Under the pieces are notes generated by a model. It saw only the letters and a list, made by a program, of their open reading frames with translations, ran no database searches and was not told the DNA's origin. A DNA stretch of 64,000 bases, from positions 124,001-188,000 of the forward strand of contig JAQSDM010000007.1 in NCBI GenBank assembly GCA_029945945.1, given 5' to 3'. Below are positions 42,555 through 53,462 of this stretch, piece by piece. The stretch is from Algoriphagus sp. Lineage in GTDB: Bacteria > Bacteroidota > Bacteroidia > Cytophagales > Cyclobacteriaceae. Every line of letters begins with the position of its first letter. Positions within the stretch are counted from its first letter, which is position 1. Made by a program: the position numbers and the translations under genes.

Positions 42555-43862
42555 ATGAAGAAATTGCTGTTCCCTCTGCTGATTGCCCTCAGTTCCTGTA
42601 CGGTCCAAAAAATCAATAATTCCCTCACAAAATCTGATGTCTTCGACAAAGGACATTTGGGTTTTATGCTGGTGGATCCTGACAAGGACCGGGTACTGGT
42701 GGATATCAATTCGGACAAATACTTCATCCCTGCTTCCAATACCAAGCTTTTTACTTTTTACACAGCCTATACCGTTTTGGGAGACAGCCTTGTAAATGGC
42801 CTGAATTACCTAGAGCGAGGAGATTCTCTGATTTTCTGGGGAACGGGCGATCCCGGATTCCTCCATCCTGATTTGAAAAATGAAGTTGCACTGGACTTTT
42901 TGCGCAAGCAAACCAAAAAACTATATCTCCTGGACAACTTCGATCAGGTAAATGCTTTCGGGCCGGGCTGGTCCTGGGATTGGTACAATTCTTACTACGC
43001 AGCTGAACGCTCAGCTTTCCCGGTTTATGGAAATGTGGTAAGGTTTAAAAAAGAAAAAGATGAAGAGCGAATAGCCGTCATTCCTGAACGATTCAGACCA
43101 TTTCTTTCGGCGGAGGAAAACGATAATTGGCAGGGCTATCAGTTTAGAAGGGCTCGATTTTCAAATCTATTTTCCTATCAGATAACCTATAAAAAAGTTG
43201 AGGAGGCTTTTCAAACCGACATTCCATTTATCACTTCAGCAGAATTGACCTCCCTGATCCTCTCAGAGCTTCTGAATAAAAAAGTCACTCTGATTAAAAA
43301 TAACACCTATCTCAATCAAGACCCCAAAAAACTCCTGACAACTCCGGCGGATAGTATCTATTCCCAAATGTTGAAAATCAGTGATAATTTTCTTACCGAA
43401 CAAGTGATGATTTTGGTTTCAGACCAGTTGAATAACAAGCTGAGTACCGCTGATGCCATTGATTACTCTAAGGAAAATCTGCTTCAAGACTTACCAGACG
43501 ATCCGATTTGGGTAGACGGTTCAGGACTTTCTGCCAGAAATATGTTTACTCCAAGGTCAATTATTTCCCTTTTGGGAAAAATCAGAACGGAAGTTCCATT
43601 GGAAAAAATCAAAGCCTATTTCCCTGCGGGCGGTGAATCCGGTACAATTAAAAGCTGGTACAAAGCAGATGCAGGTCAACCTCCTTATATCTACGCCAAA
43701 ACCGGTTCCCTCAGCATGAGCAACGCCCTGAGCGGATACTTGCTTACCAAAAGCGGTAAAATACTACATTTCTCCTGCCTGATGAATAACTATCCGATTC
43801 CTGCAAATGAACTTAAAGCCGAACTGGAAAAGACACTTTATATGATCCACGATCGCTATTAA
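42555..43862 (+). CDS. dacB: D-alanyl-D-alanine carboxypeptidase, PBP4 type
   Basis: The protein is 435 residues. The lipoprotein signal has Cys15 (ALSSC). The class C penicillin-binding-protein motifs are visible: SxxK at S61-N-T-K64, SxN in DGSGLSARN and KTG in YAKTGSLSMSN. It trims peptidoglycan peptides in the periplasm. It begins 6 bp after the hppA terminator and is followed 1 bp later by the broken DUF1016 gene. Confidence 0.92.
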   Translation: MKKLLFPLLIALSSCTVQKINNSLTKSDVFDKGHLGFMLVDPDKDRVLVDINSDKYFIPASNTKLFTFYTAYTVLGDSLVNGLNYLERGDSLIFWGTGDPGFLHPDLKNEVALDFLRKQTKKLYLLDNFDQVNAFGPGWSWDWYNSYYAAERSAFPVYGNVVRFKKEKDEERIAVIPERFRPFLSAEENDNWQGYQFRRARFSNLFSYQITYKKVEEAFQTDIPFITSAELTSLILSELLNKKVTLIKNNTYLNQDPKKLLTTPADSIYSQMLKISDNFLTEQVMILVSDQLNNKLSTADAIDYSKENLLQDLPDDPIWVDGSGLSARNMFTPRSIISLLGKIRTEVPLEKIKAYFPAGGESGTIKSWYKADAGQPPYIYAKTGSLSMSNALSGYLLTKSGKILHFSCLMNNYPIPANELKAELEKTLYMIHDRY

Positions 43863-43863
43863 A

Positions 43864-44307
43864 ATGACAAAGGAACTTGAATCTTTCCCCTATCAATCTC
43901 TGAAAACCCAAATCGGAGAATTATTGAAGCAAGGTCGTGAGCAAGCCGGAAAAGTTGTAAACACCATATTGGTTCAATCTTATTGGCAGATCGGAAGACA
44001 AATTGTGGAATTTGAGCAGGGAGGAAAGGAAAAGGCAGAGTATGGATCAAATCTCCTGGATAGACTGTCTAAGGATCTGACGCTGGAATTTGGCAAGGGT
44101 TTTAGCCGTTCAAATCTCACTTATATGAGGAGGTTTTTCCTTGAGTTCCCAAATCGTGAGGCACTGTCTCACAAATTGAGTTGGAGCCATTACTTTGAAA
44201 TTCTTAAATCAGAAGAACCACTTGAAATAGGTTTCTACACCAAACAATGTGAAAGAGAAAACTGGAGCATCGAAAAGCTTCGCCTTCGGGAGTGTCTCCA
44301 CTCCTGA
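43864..44307 (+). pseudogene. Truncated DUF1016/YhcG nuclease gene, N-terminal domain only
   Basis: The frame gives 147 residues matching the DUF1016 N-terminal domain: SYWQIGRQIVEFEQGGK, FGKGFSRSNLTYMRRF, LSWSHYFEILK and FYTKQCERENWS. The family normally continues into a PD-(D/E)XK nuclease domain to about 350 residues. Here similarity ends after IEKL, and LRLRECLHS is followed by a stop. No nuclease residues (FVLEFLG region) are found downstream. It is best read as a degraded gene, likely acquired between dacB and the S9 peptidase gene. Confidence 0.8.
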
Positions 44308-44385
44308 CTTTACCTTCAGACTTATAAAAATTGAACCTTACCTCGACTTAGAAAATATTTTATATTCACTTTGCCCCCTCAAACC

Positions 44386-46470
44386 ATGAAACGAATCTCT
44401 ATTTTTCTCATCGCTTTTCTCCTGATCTCCCAGGCTCTTTTCTCCCAAACTTTCACCATGGAGCAGGTGGGGAAATTCAGTTTTCCCTCCGAACTCACCT
44501 CCTCTCCCACTGGCGAAATGATCGCCTGGGCGATGAATGAGCAGGGAAAACGCAATGTTTACATCGCCAATGGACCGGAATTTTTACCTGAAAAACTCAC
44601 ATCCTTCGATAAAGATGACGGTCAGGAAATCAGCGCCCTTCAATTCACTCCCGATGGCAATTACCTGGTTTTCGTTCGGGGTGGAGATCATGGCGGCGGT
44701 AACGCTTCATCGACCGTAAACGTCGACAATCTGCCTTGGCTTCCCAAAGTCGAAATCTGGCAAATCAACCTACTTTCCCGAAAAGCAGAAGCTATTGTAG
44801 AGGGTGACGACATCGCCGTGGGAGAGCCAAATCAATTGGCTTTCATCAAAGGCGGTCAGGTGTGGACAGCTGATTTGAAAGAAGATGCTAAACCGTCTCA
44901 ACTTTTTCAGACGAAGGGAATTGTAAACTCAATCCATTTTTCTCCGGACGGAAAGAAACTGGCTTTCACAGCGAATCGAGGAACACATTCGTTGGTCGGA
45001 ATCTATGCGAATAATGCTACTCCAATCCAATGGATGGCACCTTCCTTTCACCGCGACATCACTCCAAAATGGTCTCCTGACGGAAAGCAAATCGCCTTTA
45101 TCCGAACTCGTGGCGGAGAAGGTGCGGCATATCCGCTTTTGGTCCCAAGACATACTCCATGGGAAATCTGGATTGCCGATACGGAAACCGGTGAAGGCAA
45201 AAAACTTTGGAAAGCACCTGAAACTCTTCGCGGTTCTATCCCAACCACAACCGGCAGCATCAACCTGAATTTCGCAGCCGACAGCCAACTCACCTACCTC
45301 TCTTATGAAGACGGATGGCCGCATTTGTATGCCCTGGATATTTCCTCTGGAAAGACCAAACTCCTGACTCCCGGCAATTACATGGTGGAGCAAATGAAAC
45401 TGAGTCAGGATGGTAAAAAGCTCATTTTCGCGGCAAATACAGGTTCTCAACCAGAAGATATTGATCGACGCCACATCGGTTCGGTTGAAATCGCAAGTGG
45501 CAAACTCACATGGGAAACCTCCGGATCTGGAATTGAAGCCTATCCGGTTTATGTGGGAAATGCCGGGAAAATGGCATTTTTCTCCGCAACCGCCCAGCGA
45601 TCGCATTTGGTGACAATCAATAATGGGACGGACACAAAGGTTTTACAGCTGGAACTCATACCTTCTGACTTTCCCCAGGCAAAACTAGTGACTCCTAAAC
45701 AAGTGAAATTCACCGCTCCGGATGGAACGACCATCTATGGTCAGCTTTTCGAAAAAGAAGGTGGAGCTGCCAAAAAGCCCGGAGTTGTCTTCATTCATGG
45801 TGGACCGCAGCGACAGATGCTTCTGGGCTGGAGTTACATGGATTATTATTCGAATACCTATTCGCTGAATCAGTATTTGGCGGAACTTGGATTCTCAGTT
45901 TTGTCTGTGAATTTCAGACTGGGAATCGGTTATGGCTATGAATTTCACCGACCAGCGAATGCATATCATCAGGGTGCTGTCGAATATCAGGACGTTAAAG
46001 CCGCCGGAGAATACCTTGCTTCTTTGCCTCAGGTTGACGGTGAGAAAATCGGTGTTTATGGTGGTTCGTATGGCGGATATCTTGCTTCTCTTGCCTTGGC
46101 CAGGGATTCCGACTTATTCAAAGTTGGGGTGGACATCCATGGCGTGCATGACCTTGATGGACGATATGCAATCCCCGATGGGTACGAAAAAGCTCCCGAC
46201 TACGAGCAGGCTAAGAAAATTGCCTGGGAATCTTCTCCAATGCCGGATCTGGCAACCTGGACCTCACCGGTTTTATTTATCCATGCAGACGACGACCGCA
46301 ATGTCGCCGTAAGTCAGACGGTGGATCTGATCCGGAGATTTGAAGAATTGGGCAAGCCCTACGAATCGATCTTCATTCCCGGAGATACGCATCATTGGAT
46401 GAAATGGAGCAACATGATCCGGGTGGATCAGGCGACCGCTGATTTCCTCAAAAAGCATTTAATGGATTAA
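44386..46470 (+). CDS. S9-family prolyl oligopeptidase-like peptidase
   Basis: The protein is 694 residues from the ATG at 44386. It has a signal peptide (MKRISIFLIAFLLISQALF) and a WD40/TolB-like propeller (LQFTPDGNYLVFV, IHFSPDGKKLAFTANRG, PKWSPDGKQIAFI). A C-terminal alpha/beta hydrolase follows, with the catalytic Ser in GVYGGSYGGYLA, Asp in HADDDRNV and His in GDTHHWMK. It cleaves oligopeptides outside the cytoplasm. A gene for a DUF1801 protein follows 3 bp later. Confidence 0.94.
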   Translation: MKRISIFLIAFLLISQALFSQTFTMEQVGKFSFPSELTSSPTGEMIAWAMNEQGKRNVYIANGPEFLPEKLTSFDKDDGQEISALQFTPDGNYLVFVRGGDHGGGNASSTVNVDNLPWLPKVEIWQINLLSRKAEAIVEGDDIAVGEPNQLAFIKGGQVWTADLKEDAKPSQLFQTKGIVNSIHFSPDGKKLAFTANRGTHSLVGIYANNATPIQWMAPSFHRDITPKWSPDGKQIAFIRTRGGEGAAYPLLVPRHTPWEIWIADTETGEGKKLWKAPETLRGSIPTTTGSINLNFAADSQLTYLSYEDGWPHLYALDISSGKTKLLTPGNYMVEQMKLSQDGKKLIFAANTGSQPEDIDRRHIGSVEIASGKLTWETSGSGIEAYPVYVGNAGKMAFFSATAQRSHLVTINNGTDTKVLQLELIPSDFPQAKLVTPKQVKFTAPDGTTIYGQLFEKEGGAAKKPGVVFIHGGPQRQMLLGWSYMDYYSNTYSLNQYLAELGFSVLSVNFRLGIGYGYEFHRPANAYHQGAVEYQDVKAAGEYLASLPQVDGEKIGVYGGSYGGYLASLALARDSDLFKVGVDIHGVHDLDGRYAIPDGYEKAPDYEQAKKIAWESSPMPDLATWTSPVLFIHADDDRNVAVSQTVDLIRRFEELGKPYESIFIPGDTHHWMKWSNMIRVDQATADFLKKHLMD

Positions 46471-46473
46471 AAT

Positions 46474-46899
46474 ATGGCTGAGAACAAAACCAAACCCGAA
46501 AAAACATCTGTCCTTGATTTCATCAATTCTGTGGAGGATGAACAGAAAAGGAAGGACAGCTTCGCTCTATTGGAACTCTTCAAATCGATCACGAAAGAGG
46601 AACCGGTCATGTGGGGACCCTCGATAATCGGATTTGGAGAATACCATTATAAATACGCTTCCGGCCGGGAAGGAGACTTTCTGATTACAGGCTTTTCCCC
46701 GAGGAAAGCAGCTTTAACTCTTTACCTGATGGGTTGCATGGAGAATGAATTCACTCCATTGATGGAAAAGCTGGGGAAATATAAAACTGGGGTCGGCTGT
46801 CTGTACATCAAGAAATTGGCAGACATTGACATGGTGATTTTGAAGGAATTAATCTTAGAATCTTATGCATTTATGAAAGCGAAATACCCCTCCAAATGA
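46474..46899 (+). CDS. DUF1801-domain protein
   Basis: The protein has 141 residues. The DUF1801 core is visible in LELFKSITKEEPVMWGPSI, GFGEYHYKY and GCLYIKKLADIDM. The family is soluble and of unknown function, near the YdhG-type fold. It starts 3 bp after the S9 peptidase stop and overlaps the DUF1835 gene by 4 bp, so the three genes probably form one transcript. Confidence 0.87.
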   Translation: MAENKTKPEKTSVLDFINSVEDEQKRKDSFALLELFKSITKEEPVMWGPSIIGFGEYHYKYASGREGDFLITGFSPRKAALTLYLMGCMENEFTPLMEKLGKYKTGVGCLYIKKLADIDMVILKELILESYAFMKAKYPSK

Positions 46900-47636
46900 T
46901 CCATATTTTAAACGGAGATTCACTGGCAAACCAATTTCCGCAATCAATTCCCGGCGAAAAAATCATTGTTCGGGAGGCCCTGATCGATGGCCCGGTGAAA
47001 GCTGATTCGCTAGACGAGTTTTGGGAAATCAGAAGCAGGTTTATTAATGAGAATTACCCGGATGCCTCAGATTTAGATTATTTCAAACTCAGCGTCCCCG
47101 AATTTGAAAAAATCCTTCATCTTCCTGCAGATTCAAAAATCTATTGCTGGTTTGAAGAGGATTTATTTTGTCAGGTGAATCTTTGGTTTGTATTGAATTT
47201 GCTTAAAAATCATCCCGGAGACGTTTTTTTGGTCCTTCCCTATCCGGATTCGCCTTACCATTTCAGCAGCTTAGACGAGCAGGATTTGGTGGATTCTTTT
47301 GAGTCAAAAGCGCATTTCCTGAGTAGAACGGAGCGTGAAATTCTGGAAACACTCTGGCGACATTTCCAAAATGAGGAAATCTTTGAAGCGCTTCAGATTG
47401 GCCAATTATTTAACGAGCGTTTTCCCTTTCTCAAGCAAGCAATTGAAGCCTGGCGAGATATGATTCCCGTCGGAGACTTTCCCGGAAAGCCAAAAGCAAC
47501 TTTACTTGAAATCCGGGATGAACTTCAAACCTCTGAATTCGAGCCGATTTTCATCGAATTTCAAAAACGATTGCCGATCTATGGATTTGGAGATTTGCAA
47601 GTGAAACGGCTCCTGAGAGAAATAAAAAAAGCATGA
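46896..47636 (+). CDS. DUF1835-domain protein
   Basis: The protein has 246 residues. The family block begins MIHILNGDSLANQFPQ and continues through EKIIVREALIDGPV, with CWFEEDLFCQVNLWFVL and a C-terminal helical region. The function of DUF1835 is unknown. Its ATG overlaps the DUF1801 stop (ATGA), so translation is coupled. The tRNA-Gly gene lies 16 bp beyond its stop on the other strand. Confidence 0.86.
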   Translation: MIHILNGDSLANQFPQSIPGEKIIVREALIDGPVKADSLDEFWEIRSRFINENYPDASDLDYFKLSVPEFEKILHLPADSKIYCWFEEDLFCQVNLWFVLNLLKNHPGDVFLVLPYPDSPYHFSSLDEQDLVDSFESKAHFLSRTEREILETLWRHFQNEEIFEALQIGQLFNERFPFLKQAIEAWRDMIPVGDFPGKPKATLLEIRDELQTSEFEPIFIEFQKRLPIYGFGDLQVKRLLREIKKA

Positions 47637-47652
47637 ATTCATTTCATGCTTT

Positions 47653-47728
<76 letters not shown>

Positions 47729-47810
47729 AATAAATCTTAATTTAGAAATTTGAATCAATATTTTTCAAACTTAAAAGCCTTCTTTTTGCCCTATTTCCTA
47801 ACTTCACCGC

Positions 47811-48791
47811 ATGCAGTGGTCCACCGAAATTTCAATTCCCAAATCTCCCTTCCCTATTTCTCACAGTTCTAAAATCCTAAGTATGGGTTCCTGCTTTGCT
47901 CAGACAATGGGCAAAAAAATGGAGGACTCCAAACTGGACGCGCTGGTGAATCCTTTCGGGACGATCTTCCATCCTATTGCAATCGCGGATCTTTTGGAAG
48001 CAGCAATATCAGGAAATCATAAGGAAGAAAATTTGATTTTGGAAAGAGGAGGGCTGTATTTCCATTATTCGGCTCACTCAGATTTGGTCGGGAATTCGAA
48101 GGAAGAATTGCTGGAAAAACTCAATACCCGAATTGAATTAGCCGGTGGATATCTAAAAACCGGAACACATCTGATCCTTACTTTCGGCACGGCTTGGGTA
48201 TATGAGTTGAAGGAAACTCAGACCTTGGTCGCCAACTGCCATAAACAACCTTCTGAATTATTTAAAAAGCGCTTGCTGAGTTTGGAAGAAATGAAAGTGA
48301 ATATGGGAAATCTATTTTCCAAGCTGTCGGATCTCAATCCTAGCTTGAATATTGTTTTGACCGTCAGTCCCGTGCGGCATATCAAGGATGGAATTCAGGA
48401 GAATCAGCTCAGTAAAAGTCTACTTCGGGTTCTTTCTGCAGATTTGGAAAACGAGTTTGAAAACGTCAGCTATTTCCCTGCTTATGAAATCATGATGGAT
48501 GAACTGCGGGATTACAGATTCTACAAATCAGATTTGATTCATCCTTCAGAGCAGGCGGAAATTCACATCTGGCAAAAATGGAAAGATGCGTTCTTTACAC
48601 CGCTGACACAGAAAAAAGTGAATCAGATTAGTAAAATCAATCTGGCTCTCAACCACCGCCCACTCAGTCCAAAAAGCGAAGGCTATCACAAATTCCTTCA
48701 AAACCTTTTGCAAAAACTGGAACAATTAAACTCAGAATTTGATTTTTCAAAGGAAATAGAAACAACCAAGCTAACCCTGGAAGAACTCTGA
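47811..48791 (+). CDS. GSCFA-domain protein
   Basis: The protein has 326 residues. The defining SMGSCFAQTMGKKM motif is near residue 24. It is followed by NPFGTIFHPIAIADLL, LTFGTAWVYEL, VLTVSPVRHIKDG and the C-terminal SDLIHPSEQAE, all characteristic of the family. The fold is SGNH-hydrolase-like (Gly-Ser-Cys block, TVSPVRH, DLIHPS). The substrate is unknown. It is common in Bacteroidota and Proteobacteria as a lone gene. Confidence 0.92.
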   Translation: MQWSTEISIPKSPFPISHSSKILSMGSCFAQTMGKKMEDSKLDALVNPFGTIFHPIAIADLLEAAISGNHKEENLILERGGLYFHYSAHSDLVGNSKEELLEKLNTRIELAGGYLKTGTHLILTFGTAWVYELKETQTLVANCHKQPSELFKKRLLSLEEMKVNMGNLFSKLSDLNPSLNIVLTVSPVRHIKDGIQENQLSKSLLRVLSADLENEFENVSYFPAYEIMMDELRDYRFYKSDLIHPSEQAEIHIWQKWKDAFFTPLTQKKVNQISKINLALNHRPLSPKSEGYHKFLQNLLQKLEQLNSEFDFSKEIETTKLTLEEL

Positions 48792-48839
48792 TTTGGCGGT
48801 TTGAACTATTTTCTAATTTTAAAATCTTACAATTTTCCA

Positions 48840-50870
48840 ATGTCTACTAATCGCCTAATCACTAGCCAAAGCCCCTACCTCCTTCAGCATGCGCATAATC
48901 CCGTGGACTGGTTTCCCTGGGGACCGGAAGCTTTAAAAAAAGCAGAAATTGAAAACAAGCCGATCATAGTTTCTATCGGTTATTCGGCTTGTCATTGGTG
49001 CCATGTGATGGAGCGGGAAAGTTTCGAAGATGAACTCACGGCTGACCTGATGAATGAGCATTTTGTCTGCATCAAAATCGACCGGGAAGAGCGTCCGGAC
49101 ATCGATAATATCTACATGGATGCGGTGCAAAATATGGGCTTGCAGGGCGGTTGGCCTCTGAATGTATTCCTGATGCCGAATCAAAAACCTTTCTATGGGG
49201 GCACTTATTTCAAGAACGACCAATGGAAAAACCTGTTGGCAAATATCGCTGATGCCTTTGAGAAGCATGAGGATCAATTGGCGGAAAGCGCCGAAGGGTT
49301 TGGGCACAGCCTAAAAAGAAAAGAGACGGAGAAATATGGAATTACTGCCGGAAATCAGGAACTCGATCCCGACGAACTCGCAGAAGTGATCGCCAAACTC
49401 ACGGCTCAGTTTGATAAGGAATGGGGTGGAATGAATCGAAAACCCAAATTCCCCATGCCTGCCATCTGGCATTTTGTACTCGATTATGCTTTGCTCAGCA
49501 AGAATCGGGGCTTGCTGGACAAAGTCTTGTTCACCCTGAAAAAGATCGGAATGGGCGGAATTTATGATCAGCTTCGTGGTGGCTTTGCGCGCTATTCGGT
49601 CGATGGAGAGTGGTTTGCCCCTCACTTCGAAAAGATGCTCTACGACAACGGCCAATTGCTGGAATTGTATGCCAAAGCCTGGCAAGTCAGCAAGGACCCC
49701 TTTTTTCTCGAAAAAGTAGTCGAAACCATCGCCTGGCTGGAAGCCGAAATGCTTCAGGAAGAAGGTGGATTTCACTCCGCTCAGGATGCTGACAGCGAAG
49801 GGGTCGAAGGGAAATTCTACGTCTGGTCCTATTCAGAACTGAAAAAAATGATGCCTGAAGAAATGCCCTGGCTTAGCAAATTATACAATCTGAGACCCGG
49901 AGGAAACTGGGAAGAAGGCGTGAATATTCTTTTCCAAACCAGACCTTATTCTGAAGTTGCAGATGAGTTTGGAATGAAGGAAAATGAGTTTATTGAAAAG
50001 CTGAATGCTGTCAAATCCAGACTTTTGGAAATCAGAAATAAGCGGATCTATCCGGGTAAGGATGATAAAATCCTGAGCGGCTGGAATGGGCTGATGAGCG
50101 CCGGATTGATTCAGGCTTTTTACGCAACCGGAAATGAAAACACGCTGAATCTTGCTATCCGAAACCTCGAATTCATTGGTGAAAAAATGATGATCGATGG
50201 TGTGCTTTATCGATCCTACAAAAATGGAACCGCTTATACTCCCGGTTTTCTCGAAGATTATTCATCGGTCATTCGAGCCAGTTTGATGGCTTTCGAAGCA
50301 ACCGGAAATGCTGATTGGCTGCAGTTTTCGAAGCAACTCACAGACTTTTGCCTGGAGCAGTTTTACGATGAGAGCGACGGATTCTTCTTCTTCAACAATC
50401 CAAAAGCCGAGAAACTTATTGCAAATAAAAAAGAGCTTTTCGACAATGTAATTCCTGCCTCCAACTCGATTATGGCGAGAAACCTTCATCGACTTTCGCT
50501 TTTCACTTACGAAGAAAAGTACGGCGAAATCGCTTCCAAAATGCTGGGAGGCATGAAAGAGCTGATCCTGAAAGATCCAGGTTTTCTTTGCAATTGGGCA
50601 AACCTATATCTGGAAATGCTACTACCTACAGCCGAAGTTGCGATCGTTGGAAATGACTCCAAAAGCAAAGCAAGAGAATTTCAGCAGGCCTATTTTCCAA
50701 ATTTGATTTTAGCTTTCTCTGATTCTCCGACAGAAACTGCCCTGATTCTTCTGGGCAAAACTCCGGATCCGACAGGAAATGCCTTAATTTATGTCTGCTT
50801 CGATCATGCCTGCCGAAAGCCGGTGAGCAACTTGAAAGAAGCCGTCGCACAACTCCCATATTTAGCCTGA
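48840..50870 (+). CDS. YyaL-type thioredoxin-domain/DUF255 protein
   Basis: The protein is 676 residues from the ATG at 48840. The N-terminal DUF255 thioredoxin-like domain has [14 protein letters not shown] with a CxxC, and [10 protein letters not shown] just before it. The rest is an alpha/alpha toroid of six-hairpin type ([18 protein letters not shown] and [11 protein letters not shown], reminiscent of N-acyl-glucosamine epimerase folds). The human relative is spermatogenesis-associated protein 20; the bacterial role is unclear. It ends just before priA (1 bp), so the two are probably co-transcribed. Confidence 0.92.
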   Translation: MSTNRLITSQSPYLLQHAHNPVDWFPWGPEALKKAEIENKPIIVSIGYSACHWCHVMERESFEDELTADLMNEHFVCIKIDREERPDIDNIYMDAVQNMGLQGGWPLNVFLMPNQKPFYGGTYFKNDQWKNLLANIADAFEKHEDQLAESAEGFGHSLKRKETEKYGITAGNQELDPDELAEVIAKLTAQFDKEWGGMNRKPKFPMPAIWHFVLDYALLSKNRGLLDKVLFTLKKIGMGGIYDQLRGGFARYSVDGEWFAPHFEKMLYDNGQLLELYAKAWQVSKDPFFLEKVVETIAWLEAEMLQEEGGFHSAQDADSEGVEGKFYVWSYSELKKMMPEEMPWLSKLYNLRPGGNWEEGVNILFQTRPYSEVADEFGMKENEFIEKLNAVKSRLLEIRNKRIYPGKDDKILSGWNGLMSAGLIQAFYATGNENTLNLAIRNLEFIGEKMMIDGVLYRSYKNGTAYTPGFLEDYSSVIRASLMAFEATGNADWLQFSKQLTDFCLEQFYDESDGFFFFNNPKAEKLIANKKELFDNVIPASNSIMARNLHRLSLFTYEEKYGEIASKMLGGMKELILKDPGFLCNWANLYLEMLLPTAEVAIVGNDSKSKAREFQQAYFPNLILAFSDSPTETALILLGKTPDPTGNALIYVCFDHACRKPVSNLKEAVAQLPYLA

Positions 50871-50871
50871 T

Positions 50872-53394
50872 TTGGTGGAAAGCCTGTTTGGAGATCAAGA
50901 TTTTTTTGCTCAGGAAAGCGGAAATAACTTCGCTGATATCATTCTGCCCGTTCCGATCCCTCGGATGTTCACCTATCGGATTCCGAAAAACCTCCAGCCA
51001 CAGGTCAATCTTGGTTCTAGGGTAATCGTCCAATTCGGCAAGAAGAAAGTTCTCACCGGAATCATCGGGAAAGTTCACAACAAACCTCCTCCAGCCTACG
51101 AAGCCAAACCAATCCTGGACATTCTTGACATTCAGCCGAGCGTCAATCCTCTGCAAATCCGATTTTGGGTTTGGATGGCGGAGTATTATTGCTGCCATAT
51201 CGGAGAAGTGATGCACGCAGCTTTGCCTTCAGGTTTGCGACTTTCGAGTGAAAGCAAAGTGCAATTGAATCCGAATTTTGACCGGGAAGAAAGCAAATAT
51301 CCACTCGATGACCGGGAAGTCAAGATCCTCGATGCGCTGGATAAATCGGAAGAAATCAGCTACGAGGATTGTGAGAAAATCCTGGGAGTGAAGACGATTC
51401 ACCCGATCCTGAAAAGCCTCGTGGGTAAAGAAGCAATCCTGATTTTTGAGAAACTGCAGGAAAAATATACTCCGAAAGTTCAGACGCGAGTTCGGCTTAC
51501 TGCTGAAATCGCAAGCGACAAAAAAGCTTTGGAGGCAGTTTTTGAAGCCCTGGCGGGAAAGTCAAAACAGGAATCCATCCTGCTCAAATACCTGCGAGAT
51601 GTACCGGTTTTTCAGAAAGCCCATCTCAATGAAAAAGGCGTAAACAAAGCCGTTCTTTTGGAAGAAGGAGACTCTGAGAGTTCGCTGAAAACCTTGATCA
51701 AAAACGAGGTTTTCGAATCTTTCAAATTGGTCGTCAATCGAATCGAAGAGGAAGAACCGGAAAAAGAACCTGCAATTCTTTCCTCCACGCAACAGTCGGC
51801 GTTCGAAGAAATCAAAACTCATTTTGAAACCAAGCAGACGGTTTTACTGCACGGGGTAACCGGCAGCGGAAAGACTGAAATCTACATTCAGCTGATCCGG
51901 GAAGTGATGGAAAGCGGTTCACAGGTCTTGTTGCTTTTGCCGGAAATCGCCCTGACGACCCAGATTGTAAGCCGACTGAAAAAAGTTTTTGGCAGTCAGA
52001 TGGGCGTTTATCATTCGAAGTATTCCGACAACGAGCGAGTCGAGGTTTGGAATGGAGTTTTGAGCGGAAGATTCTCGTTTGTGGTGGGCGTTCGTTCTTC
52101 GATTTTCCTTCCATTCGATAGTTTGGGGATGATCATCGTGGATGAGGAGCACGAACCGAGTTACAAGCAATTTGATCCGGCACCGAGATTTCATGCCCGC
52201 GATGCGGCAATCATGTTGGCTTATTTTCATCAGGCGCGCACACTTTTGGGTTCGGCGACTCCCTCTTTCGAATCGTATTTCAATGCGAGTCAGGGGAAAT
52301 ACGGCTATGTCGAGATCAACCATCGATTTGGAGATGCAAGCATGCCGGAATATCATTTGGCAGATTTGGCAGCAGATCGGAGGAAGAATCTTCTTAAACT
52401 TGACACAACCCGAATCCTGAGAGAAAAAATCCAGGAAGCATTATCCAAACAAGAGCAAGTTTTGATTTTCCAGAATCGTCGCGGCTATTCTCCCTACATC
52501 CAATGCGAAGATTGCGGCTGGACGGGCGAGTGCGTGCAATGTGACGTCAGCCTGACCTACCATCAATTCGCCGAGGAACTCCGCTGCCATTACTGCGGAT
52601 ACAAGGAAAAAGTCCCTTCCTCCTGCCCTGCATGCGGAAGTACGCAATTGGCGACCATGGGAATGGGAACCGAGCGGATCGAGGAATCGCTGAGTTTGCT
52701 TTTTCCGGAAGCCAGGTTAGGAAGAATGGACCTAGACACGACTCGCAGTAAATATGGCTATCAGCGAATCCTGGATGAGTTTGGAGCCGGAAATCTGGAC
52801 ATCCTCGTCGGAACACAAATGATCACAAAAGGCCTCGACTTTGGGCAGGTGACGGTCGTGGGAATCTGGGACGGAGATCGAATCTTGAATTTCCCGGACT
52901 TCAGATCCGGTGAAAGAGCATTTCAGCAAATCACGCAGGTTGCCGGAAGAGCAGGCCGTCGTGAAGCCAAAGGCCAGGTCATCATCCAAACCAGAAATCC
53001 CGAAACGCATCTTTATGAGCAGGTGATCAAGGGTGATTATGCGGAATTTTTCCGTCAGGAAATGTTTGACCGAAAGAAGTTCTACTATCCGCCTTATGTG
53101 AAACTTGTCAAGATCACTACACGCCATTCAGACCCCAAAGTGGCAGAAAAAGCGGCAAATTCTCTCCATCGGGAAATGGCAAATATCGCCGTGAAGAAGA
53201 TTGTTTTGGGTCCTGAGAAAGGTGTCATCGCACGTATCAAAAATCAGTATCAGTTTGAGAGCCTGATCAAGCTGGATCGGTCTGGAAATACGCAGGCTGT
53301 TTTCAAAGAGAGTTTTGCAAAAATCATCGATGAGCTCCAGTCAAGACCGGAATTCAGATCCGTGCGATGGATCGCAGATGTGGACCCGAGTTAG
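50872..53394 (+). CDS. priA: PriA, primosomal replication-restart helicase
   Basis: This is an 840-residue DNA helicase that reloads the replisome at stalled forks. The N-terminal 3'-DNA-binding domain (VPIPRMFTYRIP) is followed by Walker A GVTGSGKT at 328-335, DEEH in MIIVDEEHEPSYKQ, and a zinc-binding region with cysteines in CEDCGWTGECVQC and CHYCGYKEKVPSSC. Helicase motifs V-VI are in GTQMITKGLDF and QVAGRAGR. The start is a TTG at 50872 or the adjacent GTG at 50875, with no ATG near. Confidence 0.95.
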   Translation: MVESLFGDQDFFAQESGNNFADIILPVPIPRMFTYRIPKNLQPQVNLGSRVIVQFGKKKVLTGIIGKVHNKPPPAYEAKPILDILDIQPSVNPLQIRFWVWMAEYYCCHIGEVMHAALPSGLRLSSESKVQLNPNFDREESKYPLDDREVKILDALDKSEEISYEDCEKILGVKTIHPILKSLVGKEAILIFEKLQEKYTPKVQTRVRLTAEIASDKKALEAVFEALAGKSKQESILLKYLRDVPVFQKAHLNEKGVNKAVLLEEGDSESSLKTLIKNEVFESFKLVVNRIEEEEPEKEPAILSSTQQSAFEEIKTHFETKQTVLLHGVTGSGKTEIYIQLIREVMESGSQVLLLLPEIALTTQIVSRLKKVFGSQMGVYHSKYSDNERVEVWNGVLSGRFSFVVGVRSSIFLPFDSLGMIIVDEEHEPSYKQFDPAPRFHARDAAIMLAYFHQARTLLGSATPSFESYFNASQGKYGYVEINHRFGDASMPEYHLADLAADRRKNLLKLDTTRILREKIQEALSKQEQVLIFQNRRGYSPYIQCEDCGWTGECVQCDVSLTYHQFAEELRCHYCGYKEKVPSSCPACGSTQLATMGMGTERIEESLSLLFPEARLGRMDLDTTRSKYGYQRILDEFGAGNLDILVGTQMITKGLDFGQVTVVGIWDGDRILNFPDFRSGERAFQQITQVAGRAGRREAKGQVIIQTRNPETHLYEQVIKGDYAEFFRQEMFDRKKFYYPPYVKLVKITTRHSDPKVAEKAANSLHREMANIAVKKIVLGPEKGVIARIKNQYQFESLIKLDRSGNTQAVFKESFAKIIDELQSRPEFRSVRWIADVDPS

Positions 53395-53462
53395 TCAGAA
53401 GTCTGAAGGATGAAGTTTGAAATCTGGTGGCATTGATCAGTCGAAGTTGTCGGTTACAAGTC

